Translations under genes and position numbers: made by a program
Shown here: positions 1-6,679 of the stretch, in pieces
How the letters are laid out: each line of letters begins with the position of its first letter
How positions within the stretch are numbered: position 1 is the stretch's first letter
Source: Hymenobacter crusticola
GTDB lineage: Bacteria > Bacteroidota > Bacteroidia > Cytophagales > Hymenobacteraceae
Assembly: GCF_002154225.1 (NCBI RefSeq)
Contig: NZ_MTSE01000016.1
Span: forward strand, 51,719 to 115,718
Reading direction: 5' to 3'
Length of the DNA: 64,000 bases
Notes under the pieces: generated by a model
What the model was told of the DNA's origin: nothing
The model's database searches: none
What the model saw: only the letters and a program-made list of their open reading frames with translations

Positions 1-41
1 CCCGCAGCACCGCCTCGGCGCTATTCATTTTTCTGCAGAAA

Positions 42-82
42 GAAAGCCCCTTTTCGCGGCCAGTGAGAGGGGCTTTCTTTTT
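42..82 (+). terminator. Rho-independent terminator of an upstream gene
   Basis: A 9-bp perfect stem (42-50 with 69-77, GAAAGCCCC/GGGGCTTTC) is followed by a T-rich tract. The gene it ends lies to the left of the window. Confidence 0.75.
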
Positions 83-85
83 CGC

Positions 86-426
86 GGAACAACCTAGGGT
101 GCTGGCGGCTCTTTTATCATGACAGCAGCCGCCAGCCGGCCCGTAAGCGCAAATAGTGCGTTCGGCGTAGCTTCCTGGCTGCACCCATCAGCTAGCAAGA
201 AGCTAGTGCAAGGCATAGAAGCTTGTCAATCAGCGAAGGAAGCTAGGTAGGCTCGCCTACTTATTTTAGAAAGTACTCTGGCCTGAATGAACTTAACATC
301 ACGGGCATCGCTTGACCCCAGTACCAGCCCTCGCTATTAAGCGACGGCGCTGGCTGGCCTAGCTCATCCGGTCTACTCGCTTTGCGCACTGCCAGTTGGT
401 GGTGCGGCCTCCACCGGTTTGTTTGC
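86..426. other. Gene-free stretch with one hairpin
   Basis: I see no convincing coding frame here. A 10-bp perfect inverted repeat (101-110 with 127-136, GCTGGCGGCT arms) is the only clear structure. Several CTAG-containing words (AGCTAGC, AAGCTAG) are scattered through it. It probably carries the promoter for the small gene at 427. Confidence 0.4.
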
Positions 427-696
427 ATGTCCTCCCCCTACCAGCCTTCCGCCGAACTACTGCTAACGTTTGGCTTTGCTCGTTATGCCTCTCCTCCGGG
501 GCAAACACGTTATAGCCGAGCCAGTGACTGCGGTCAGGAAACCCTCATCGTGTACGAAGACGCCGAGCTAACCTTGTTAGAGGTCGTTCAGGGGCAGCTA
601 CTCTACAGTTTTCAGGGGCGGGTAGCTTCGGAAGCCGAATTCCGCGTGTTGCTGCGCCAGGTGAACTGGTCGGCAGAAATATCTCCTACGCTCTAA
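427..696 (+). CDS. Small protein of unknown function
   Basis: An 89-residue soluble protein starting MSSPYQPS. The frame is open 15 codons further upstream, but that extension is Cys/Trp-rich and unlike the rest, so the internal ATG at 427 is preferred. No signal peptide, membrane segment or known motif is visible. It ends 19 bases before a second small gene of similar size and layout (an N-terminal L-x-x-x-GF segment followed by a short beta-rich core). The two may be distant paralogues in one transcript, but the similarity is weak and this is inference. Confidence 0.5.
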   Translation: MSSPYQPSAELLLTFGFARYASPPGQTRYSRASDCGQETLIVYEDAELTLLEVVQGQLLYSFQGRVASEAEFRVLLRQVNWSAEISPTL

Positions 697-715
697 CTAT
701 TTCGCTTTGCTGACC

Positions 716-1057
716 ATGACCGATCCTTACCTGCGGAGCCTAGGCTTCGTCCCTACCAATGAAGAGCGCGACACGGCGCGGCCATCGTTCAACCAAGCGT
801 GGCGCTACCGGCACAACCAGCAAGCTCAGGATGGAGCATTGCTATTCATTGAGCATCCTTTCGGCCTTAGCGCCTGCCGGCTCAGTCAGCTGGAAGCGCC
901 ACTGGCCGCCCAAGATGTAGTAGCGACGGTATCGTTGCTGGATCAACCGGCCTTGGAAACAGCTATTGAGTCTTTTTTCACTGCGCATGGCGGACGCAGC
1001 ACAGTTGCGTCGCGTGCAGTCTCGCAGCCGTTTCGCCCCTTTCGCCGTCCGCTGTAG
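716..1057 (+). CDS. Small protein of unknown function
   Basis: A 113-residue protein starting MTDPYLRSLGF. A TTG three codons upstream is possible, but the ATG is preferred. It is hydrophilic, with no signal peptide or transmembrane segment. The C-terminus is rich in Arg and Pro (FRPFRRPL). It lies directly behind the small gene at 427 and is probably co-transcribed with it. A hairpin follows 9 bases after the stop. I do not recognise the family. Confidence 0.5.
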   Translation: MTDPYLRSLGFVPTNEERDTARPSFNQAWRYRHNQQAQDGALLFIEHPFGLSACRLSQLEAPLAAQDVVATVSLLDQPALETAIESFFTAHGGRSTVASRAVSQPFRPFRRPL

Positions 1058-1066
1058 TACCTAGGT

Positions 1067-1090
1067 CAAGGCCGCTACGCGGCGGCCTTG
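1067..1090 (+). terminator. Hairpin behind the small gene pair
   Basis: A 9-bp perfect stem (1067-1075 with 1082-1090, CAAGGCCGC arms) lies just downstream of the stop at 1057. There is no T tract, so termination activity is uncertain. Confidence 0.4.
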
Positions 1091-1301
1091 CACCGCTAAG
1101 GCAACCTTTATGGGCTGCACTATTTATTGTTGATTAACAAGAGCTAGGTTTGTGCAACGAACTGACGGGACAGCTTTTGCCTGTAAGCGAAAGGAAAGAG
1201 CTGCTCACTTTGTGCGAGGCTATTTGCACAAATAAGGAAGCCACGCGGTAAACTGGCACAGTATTGCTTTTCCTGGCAAGGACTATCCTTGCTACCTCGC
1301 T

Positions 1302-1937
1302 ATGCTGCGTCTTCTGTGCTTCCTGTTCGTGTTCGGTTCCCTGTCTGGGCAGGCTCAAGTTGTTTCCTCCCACCCCACCGCCGTCGCCCACGGAGAAATT
1401 GAATTGCCGCGTACCTCCGACACGCACCAGGTTGCGTACCATGAGCAGGTACTGCTACGAGGTCAGACCCAAGCGAAGCTTCACGCGCGCGGGATGCAGT
1501 GGCTTGGCCAGTATTCTCAGTTGCCTGCGCGCCAAGAGCACGCACGGCCTCAGCCGCAAGCAAGCATAAGCAGCCCCGGTGCACAGGAGTATGAGTTACA
1601 AGTGCAAGGGCTCCGTATTCCCTACAAACTACATTACCTCGTCGCGCTGAACACCGCCGAGGGAAGCTACCGCTATACTATCACGAACTTCACGGTAGAA
1701 CTTTATCCCGACCAAGAGCACTCCCAATCGGCATTCATTCCGATGGAGAAATATTTAGACGCGGTTTTCATTCCGCACAGCAACGAAGAACAGCTGGTAG
1801 CACAAATCAAGCAGCACGTAGAGGATTGTGCCCATACGGTAAGCGAAGGACTAAAACAGGCCATGCGGGGCACCTCTGGCGAAGCGGCCATGCTTCGTCC
1901 GGGCACAGGCGCCACCCAAGCTAGGTTGCGTAGGTAA
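1302..1937 (+). CDS. Secreted DUF4468-like (TBP-fold) protein
   Basis: A 211-residue exported protein. Residues 1-19 form a signal peptide (LLCFLFVFGSLSGQAQ, cleavage near QAQ). The mature part has the pattern of DUF4468 proteins of Bacteroidota: a Tyr-rich start, a helix with R-x-M-Q-W, then a beta stretch ending in GSYRYTITNF (about residues 118-127). The family has a TBP-like fold and no assigned function. Two segments flanking that core (residues 74-95 and 185-211) are low in predicted structure. It stands alone between two hairpin-rich gaps. The family call is by pattern; the function is unknown. Confidence 0.65.
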   Translation: MLRLLCFLFVFGSLSGQAQVVSSHPTAVAHGEIELPRTSDTHQVAYHEQVLLRGQTQAKLHARGMQWLGQYSQLPARQEHARPQPQASISSPGAQEYELQVQGLRIPYKLHYLVALNTAEGSYRYTITNFTVELYPDQEHSQSAFIPMEKYLDAVFIPHSNEEQLVAQIKQHVEDCAHTVSEGLKQAMRGTSGEAAMLRPGTGATQARLRR

Positions 1938-2033
1938 CATTGGCTCGTACGTACAAAAGGCCTGCACTGATGTACCTCTACTTCTATCTATTAGGGCCCT
2001 ACAGAATCGTTATTTAAGGCAAGGAACACAACT

Positions 2034-2084
2034 CTAAAATACTTATCAACAACGTTATCCACACGCTGTTGATAAGTATTTTAG
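2034..2084. repeat. 18-bp perfect inverted repeat carrying DnaA-box-like sites
   Basis: The arms are 2034-2051 and 2067-2084 (CTAAAATACTTATCAACA and its complement), with a 15-base loop. The loop contains TTATCCACA (2055-2063), an exact DnaA-box consensus. Each arm contains TTATCAACA (2043-2051, and 2067-2075 on the other strand), one base off consensus. It lies in the gene-free stretch 1938-2418. That stretch also holds a second hairpin (2110-2117 with 2125-2132, AGCACAGC arms, then CTTTAC) which could end the DUF4468 transcript; nothing else is evident there. Confidence 0.8.
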
Positions 2085-2418
2085 CCTATATACTAATCTT
2101 AATAGCACAAGCACAGCATTTATCGCTGTGCTCTTTACAGGCTGACGTAGTAGGTTAGTATGCCCTCAGCGGCTCAGTATTCGACCTAGCTACTATTCTA
2201 CCAATACCTAGGTTCCTGCAGGTATCCGTGCCTAGCATGATGCTACTTTGCTGCCACAAGAAGGCAACTTGGAGGGTAGGCTTTGGCAGAGCTAGGAACA
2301 GATGTAGTGGGCAATGCCTGATAATTCAACATCGTTGACAGCTGAAATCAGGTAACTACAGAACGGTGCTCCCGCAGCAAAGCTGCTTCTTTGCGCTGTT
2401 CATTCTTCTGTTCGTCTT

Positions 2419-3750
2419 ATGAAAGTTCTTGTTGCGCTGCTCCCGCTTGGGCTAGCTGCATTCTCCCTGTCTTTCTCTCCCGACGTTGCCCCGCCGAAAG
2501 CAGCTGCACCTAAAGAGTACGTCATCACCCAATTTGGAGCGAGCACTGATAGCACGCAGCTGAATACCAAAGCTATTCAGCGGACCATCGACCAGGCCAA
2601 CGCCAACGGAGGCGGCACGGTGGTTATTCCGAAAGGGGTATTTCTAAGCGGAGCCTTGTTTTTCAAACCGAATACCCAGCTGCGGTTGCAGGAAGGCGCT
2701 AAGCTTAAAGGCTCCGATCAGATTGCCGACTATCCCTTAGTTCCGTCGCGGATGGAGGGCCAAAAGCTGGATTACTATGCGGCGCTTGTCAATGCGTACC
2801 AGGTGAACGGCTTTCGGGTGACGGGTCCCGGTACCATCGATGGCAACGGGCTGCGGTTCTGGAAAAGCTTCTGGGCGCACCGCGACTCCATGCAGAAAAT
2901 CGGCAAGTCGTCTACCAACCTAGAAGTACACCGGCCCCGGCTGCTCTTTATCTGGGACTGCAACAACGTAACCATCGAGAAGGTAAAGCTGCACAACTCC
3001 GGCTTCTGGACCACGCACTTATACCAGTGCAATAATGTGCTGATAGACGGCTGCGATATTCGGTCGCCGTTTCGGCCAGTGAAGGCGCCGAGCACCGATG
3101 CCGTGGATATTGATGTGTGCAAGAAAGTTACTATTCGCAACTGCTATATCTCCGTCAACGATGATGGCATCGTTATGAAAGGCGGTAAAGGACCCAATGC
3201 CCAAAATCTCCCGGAAAACGGTCCGATCGAAGACGTGTTGGTGGAGAATTGCACCTTTGGGGAAGTACACGCCAACCTAACCTGCGGCAGTGAATGCATC
3301 CACGCCAATCGCATCACGATGCGCAACTGCAAAGTAGAAAACGACCGGCCGCTGTTGCTGTTCAAGATGCGCCCCGATACGTACCAATTGTACGAGAACA
3401 TTACCATCGAAAACGTAACTGGGCGCTGCGGCACCCTCGTCACCCTCTCGCCCTGGACGCAGTTCTTCAACATGGCAGGTAGCACAGAAAAGCCCTTCGG
3501 CACGATTCGCAACATTACCCTTTCCAAGATCAAGGTGAAATGCAAGCAGTTCGCGGTCTTGGATGGCAACCCCACTGATAAGGTGTCGAATATCACATTC
3601 AAAAACGTGGAGGCTACGGCCGAAACAGCCACCTTCCCAAACAAGTACGCAGACGTAAAATTTGACCACGTCACCCTCAACGGGGCGCCCTTGAAGGCAT
3701 CCCAAGCAGTTCAGAAAGGGGCAGCGGTGACTCCCTTAAAACCCGACTAA
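2419..3750 (+). CDS. Glycoside hydrolase family 28 (polygalacturonase/rhamnogalacturonidase type), secreted
   Basis: A 443-residue exported right-handed beta-helix enzyme expected to hydrolyse galacturonic acid linkages of pectin. Residues 1-20 are a signal sequence. The start of the pectate-lyase-like fold is seen at 33-75 (VITQFGASTDS, then NGGGTVVIPKG). GH28 catalytic signatures are STDAVDID (225-232, usual NTDGxD), NDDG (247-250), VHANLTCGSE (283-292, aligning with the usual GHGxxxGSE and keeping the His), and a K-x-R pair at 316-318. The Asn of NTD is Ser and both glycines of GHG are replaced, so it is a divergent member and substrate is uncertain. It is a single gene with no pectin locus around it. 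Confidence 0.85.
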   Translation: MKVLVALLPLGLAAFSLSFSPDVAPPKAAAPKEYVITQFGASTDSTQLNTKAIQRTIDQANANGGGTVVIPKGVFLSGALFFKPNTQLRLQEGAKLKGSDQIADYPLVPSRMEGQKLDYYAALVNAYQVNGFRVTGPGTIDGNGLRFWKSFWAHRDSMQKIGKSSTNLEVHRPRLLFIWDCNNVTIEKVKLHNSGFWTTHLYQCNNVLIDGCDIRSPFRPVKAPSTDAVDIDVCKKVTIRNCYISVNDDGIVMKGGKGPNAQNLPENGPIEDVLVENCTFGEVHANLTCGSECIHANRITMRNCKVENDRPLLLFKMRPDTYQLYENITIENVTGRCGTLVTLSPWTQFFNMAGSTEKPFGTIRNITLSKIKVKCKQFAVLDGNPTDKVSNITFKNVEATAETATFPNKYADVKFDHVTLNGAPLKASQAVQKGAAVTPLKPD

Positions 3751-3900
3751 AGGATCAGCGCCAAGCCAATTAGGCACGTTAGCTAGGTAGCTGCTACACG
3801 GCAAAGCCTAGGTCATACTGCTTACTCGCCGCACTCAAAACTTCTTTTCTAAGCAGTAAACAAGACGGAACCGTTCACAGCCTTACCCCCACTGGTACCC

Positions 3901-3945
3901 CAGAAAAAAAGAAAACCCCGCTCCTGATTCAGGAGCGGGGTTTTC
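3901..3945 (-). terminator. Terminator of tmRNA
   Basis: A perfect 17-bp stem (3911-3927 with 3929-3945) with a one-base loop. Read on the minus strand it is followed by a run of T. It begins 3 bases past the mature 3' end of the tmRNA. Confidence 0.85.
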
Positions 3946-3947
3946 TG

Positions 3948-4316
3948 TGGAGCTGCAGGGATTCGAACCCTGGTCCAGACAAGGAAGCCGTCGAGCTTTC
4001 TACGTGTGTATCTATGCTTGAATTTTCGTGGCAACCCGGGCGCACATCAGGCCTATAGGTTACCCTTATCTGCTTGAGTTTCGCCTTGATGTCGCAGTGC
4101 CACCAAGACTATCCCCTTACTTACGACGCCCCGTACTCACCCGTGAAAGGGAAGACGGATGCGGGACGATGGCATTACTTAGTACCTAGACTAAGCAGCC
4201 ATGGCGTAGCTATACTCGCCATTTATTGTTTGGGCGATTTTTTCACAGGAGAGCTTCGTCCAACTCCTGACACGCTTACTCGCGACCTGCACAAGCTGTC
4301 AATTCCGGTCAGCCCC
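3948..4316 (-). ncRNA. ssrA: Transfer-messenger RNA (tmRNA)
   Basis: The 369-nt RNA rescues ribosomes stalled on broken mRNAs. On the minus strand the 5' end reads GGGGCTGACCGG (4316 downward). The 3' end has the T-arm GGTTCGAATCC and CAGCTCC, which pairs with the 5' GGGGCTG to form the tRNA-like acceptor stem. The discriminator A is at 3948. The bases after it are CAG, so CCA is not fully encoded and must be added. The internal reading frame lies at 4191-4220. It is a one-piece (not permuted) tmRNA. SmpB is not in this window. Confidence 0.93.
4191..4220 (-). other. tmRNA proteolysis-tag reading frame, GEYSYAMAA
   Basis: Nine codons from the resume codon GGC (4218-4220) to the TAG stop (4191-4193) encode GEYSYAMAA. 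The AMAA end matches the degradation-tag pattern recognised by ClpXP-type proteases. The Gly-Glu start and Tyr-Ala-Met-Ala-Ala end resemble the Cytophagales tag GEESYAMAA (recalled from the family). Confidence 0.88.
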
Positions 4317-4430
4317 AAATTTGAAAGAACGGTTCCCGCCACAAGTAGCGGGGTGCAAATGTACGCATTCAGGAGTAGAAACGTTACGCTGGCTTAATTT
4401 TGTTCCCTTCCAAAGCCCGCCTTTTTGGGG

Positions 4431-4438
4431 TATCTTTG
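4431..4438 (+). promoter_or_regulatory. Bacteroidota -7 promoter element for dnaX
   Basis: TATCTTTG matches TAnnTTTG, 12 bases before the dnaX ATG. This implies a very short leader. No clear -33 box was found at standard spacing. Confidence 0.55.
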
Positions 4439-4449
4439 TAGGAAGAACT

Positions 4450-6522
4450 ATGGAGAATTTCGTCGTTTCGGCCCGTAAGTATCGTCCCGCCACCTTCCGT
4501 AGCGTGGTTGGGCAGCAGCACGTGACTACCACGTTGCAGAACGCTATTGTCAGTCATCACCTAGCCCAAGCTTTCCTCTTTTGTGGTCCGCGCGGTGTGG
4601 GCAAAACTACCTGCGCGCGTATTCTGGCCAAGACCATCAACTGCACCAACCTCACGCCAGAAGCCGAGGCGTGCAACGAGTGTGAGTCGTGCCGGGCGTT
4701 CAATCAGAACGCCTCCTTCAACGTGCACGAGCTGGATGCGGCTTCCAATAACTCAGTCGAAGATATCCGCTCCTTAGTGGAGCAGGTGCGCTACGCCCCG
4801 CAGGCAGGCCGCTACAAGATCTACATCATCGACGAGGTGCACATGCTCTCCAACGCGGCCTTCAACGCCTTCTTGAAGACCCTGGAAGAGCCGCCGAGCT
4901 ACGCCATTTTCATCCTGGCTACCACTGAGCGCCACAAGATCATCCCCACGATTTTGTCGCGCTGCCAGATCTTCGATTTCAATCGCATCCGCGTCGAGGA
5001 CATTCGCAAGCACTTGCGCTACGTAGCAACGCAAGAGCACATTGCCGCCGAAGACGATGCTCTGCACCTGCTCGCTCAGAAAGCCGATGGCGGTCTGCGC
5101 GATGCTCTGTCCATGTTCGACCAGATGGTGACCTTCTCGGGTCATAATCTGACCTACAAGGATGTGGTGCAGAACCTGCACGTGCTCGACTACGAGTACT
5201 ACTTCCGCCTGGTAGACGCGCTGCTCACGGAAAACCTTTCGGCGGCCCTGCTGCTGCTGGATGAGGTGATGCAGAACGGCTTCGACCTCCACAACTTCGT
5301 GGTGGGTGCAGCTGAGCATCTGCGCGGCCTGCTCGTGTGCAAAGACACCGTGACGGTGCAGCTGCTGGAAGTGTCGGAAGGCATACGAGCGCGCTACGTG
5401 CAACAGGCCCAGGCTTCTCCCCTAGCCTTCCTGCTCTCGGCCCTGAACCTGGTGAGCCAGTGCGACCGGGAGTTTAAGCAAGCCAAAAACCAGCGCCTCC
5501 ACGTGGAGCTTACGCTGATGAAGCTAGCTTACCTCAATGGCGCCGTGCAGTTTGCCCGCGACCTAGGTACCAGCAACGGCCACGCCACTAACGGCGAGGC
5601 TAAAAAAAAAACTAGCGTAGAAACGGGTGCGCCCGTTGCAAGTGCACCTGCTCCAGTACCTAGCGTCCCGGTGGTTGGTGCTGCACCCGCAGTCGAGTCG
5701 GCTCCGAGGGTAGCACCACCAGTGGCGGCCCCGGCTCCACGGCCGATGGCTCCGCCCCAACCTGTTGCGCCTAGGCCGGTGGCAACTGTTTCCGCTCCTG
5801 CCGCGCCGGAGGAAAGCGTGCCGGTGGAGAGCGGCGTGGAAGAGCTGCACGAAACGCCCAGTATCGAAGACGAAGAGGCCGATATTCCAACGGTTCACCA
5901 CCAAGTCGTCGATACGAGCCCGCACGTCGATATTGGCGCGCCGAGCGTAGCCGGCCACGAACCGACCACCACGCGGTTGCCCCCGCCCCCGCCGGGTATG
6001 CAGAAGCCACTGCCTACCACGGCCAAGCTGCCAGGCCTAGCTTCCAAGATTCCGAGCCTGAAGGATTTGAAAGCGCAGGTGACGCAGCAGATGAGCGCGG
6101 CCAAGGCCACGCCCGTAGCCGACGATGAGCCGAGCGGCCCCGTAACGGGCTTGCCGGTCATCGATGAAGAAGTCCTTCAGAAAGCTTGGAACGATATCAA
6201 GGAGGACCGACGTGCCCAGGACCGCATGAGCGAATACATCGTGCTGAACCGGCCCGTGACGGTGGATGATCAGCACGTCATTCGCTTGGCCGTAGACAAC
6301 CCCATCCAAATCGATCAGTTCAACGCCTTCCGCAGCGAGTTTCTGACCGAGCTGCGCCAGCGCACGGGCTACCCACGCCTGAACGTGCATCCGGTGCTCA
6401 TGGAGCAGGCGCCAACGGCCCGCAAGCTCTACACCTCGGCGGATAAGTTTGAGTACCTAGCCGATAAGTTTCCCATCCTGTTGGATATGAAACAGAAGCT
6501 AGGTCTGGACACGGACTTTTAA
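4450..6522 (+). CDS. dnaX: DNA polymerase III subunits gamma/tau
   Basis: The clamp-loader ATPase, which with HolA/HolB-type subunits loads the beta clamp; 690 residues from the ATG at 4450. An open TTG extension to 4321 overlaps the tmRNA end and is rejected. Seen: Walker A GPRGVGKT (46-53), four zinc-ligand cysteines (65, 75, 78, 81), Walker B DEVH (128-131), sensor SRC (170-172), and the collar domain up to about residue 375. A Pro/Ala-rich linker (about 395-545) and a tau-type C-terminal domain follow. An A10 run at codons 385-388 lies exactly between collar and linker and could yield a short gamma form by slippage. A strong hairpin follows the stop. Confidence 0.95.
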   Translation: MENFVVSARKYRPATFRSVVGQQHVTTTLQNAIVSHHLAQAFLFCGPRGVGKTTCARILAKTINCTNLTPEAEACNECESCRAFNQNASFNVHELDAASNNSVEDIRSLVEQVRYAPQAGRYKIYIIDEVHMLSNAAFNAFLKTLEEPPSYAIFILATTERHKIIPTILSRCQIFDFNRIRVEDIRKHLRYVATQEHIAAEDDALHLLAQKADGGLRDALSMFDQMVTFSGHNLTYKDVVQNLHVLDYEYYFRLVDALLTENLSAALLLLDEVMQNGFDLHNFVVGAAEHLRGLLVCKDTVTVQLLEVSEGIRARYVQQAQASPLAFLLSALNLVSQCDREFKQAKNQRLHVELTLMKLAYLNGAVQFARDLGTSNGHATNGEAKKKTSVETGAPVASAPAPVPSVPVVGAAPAVESAPRVAPPVAAPAPRPMAPPQPVAPRPVATVSAPAAPEESVPVESGVEELHETPSIEDEEADIPTVHHQVVDTSPHVDIGAPSVAGHEPTTTRLPPPPPGMQKPLPTTAKLPGLASKIPSLKDLKAQVTQQMSAAKATPVADDEPSGPVTGLPVIDEEVLQKAWNDIKEDRRAQDRMSEYIVLNRPVTVDDQHVIRLAVDNPIQIDQFNAFRSEFLTELRQRTGYPRLNVHPVLMEQAPTARKLYTSADKFEYLADKFPILLDMKQKLGLDTDF
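5602..5611 (+). other. A10 slippage site in dnaX
   Basis: Ten A residues read as AAA AAA AAA Act in frame. Slipping one base back gives AAC then TAG (5613-5615). Slipping one base forward gives CTA GCG TAG (stop 5618-5620). Both alternative frames therefore stop within 10 bases, giving products of 388 or 389 residues containing only the ATPase and collar domains. This is what known gamma-producing slippage or frameshift sites in dnaX achieve in other bacteria. Confidence 0.7.
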
Positions 6523-6535
6523 GAAAAGAGTGCCT

Positions 6536-6592
6536 GAGCGGCTGAGTGCCTGAGTGATGTTGGACAACGTTCACTCAGGCACTCAGCCGCTC
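6536..6592 (+). terminator. 22-bp perfect hairpin behind dnaX
   Basis: The arms are 6536-6557 and 6571-6592 (GAGCGGCTGAGTGCCTGAGT... and its complement), with a 13-base loop that can itself pair GTTG with CAAC. TTTGCTTA follows. The arm contains a direct repeat of GAGTGCCTGAG with the flanking DNA. It could be a terminator or a member of an interspersed repeat family. Confidence 0.65.
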
Positions 6593-6631
6593 TTTGCTTA
6601 GCCTCAGCTTTTAATTCCAAGGCCTACCCAG

Positions 6632-6639
6632 TATCTTTG
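6632..6639 (+). promoter_or_regulatory. -7 promoter element for the M16 peptidase gene
   Basis: TATCTTTG matches TAnnTTTG, 41 bases before the GTG start at 6680. Confidence 0.5.
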
Positions 6640-6679
6640 ATTTCTTATTGCCCTGCCCTATTTCTGCTCCGGAACTTCC

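Noticed and set aside
2034..2084. Chromosomal origin
   Set aside because: Only three box-like sites, no dnaA or typical origin neighbours; kept as a finding but not called oriC.
3948..4000. tRNA-like T-arm on the minus strand
   Set aside because: The acceptor stem pairs with sequence 360 bases away and a tag reading frame lies between, so it is tmRNA, not a tRNA gene.
4321..4449. Upstream TTG extension of dnaX
   Set aside because: It would start next to the tmRNA 5' end, the promoter element at 4431 would fall inside it, and the family begins at MENFVVSARKYRP.
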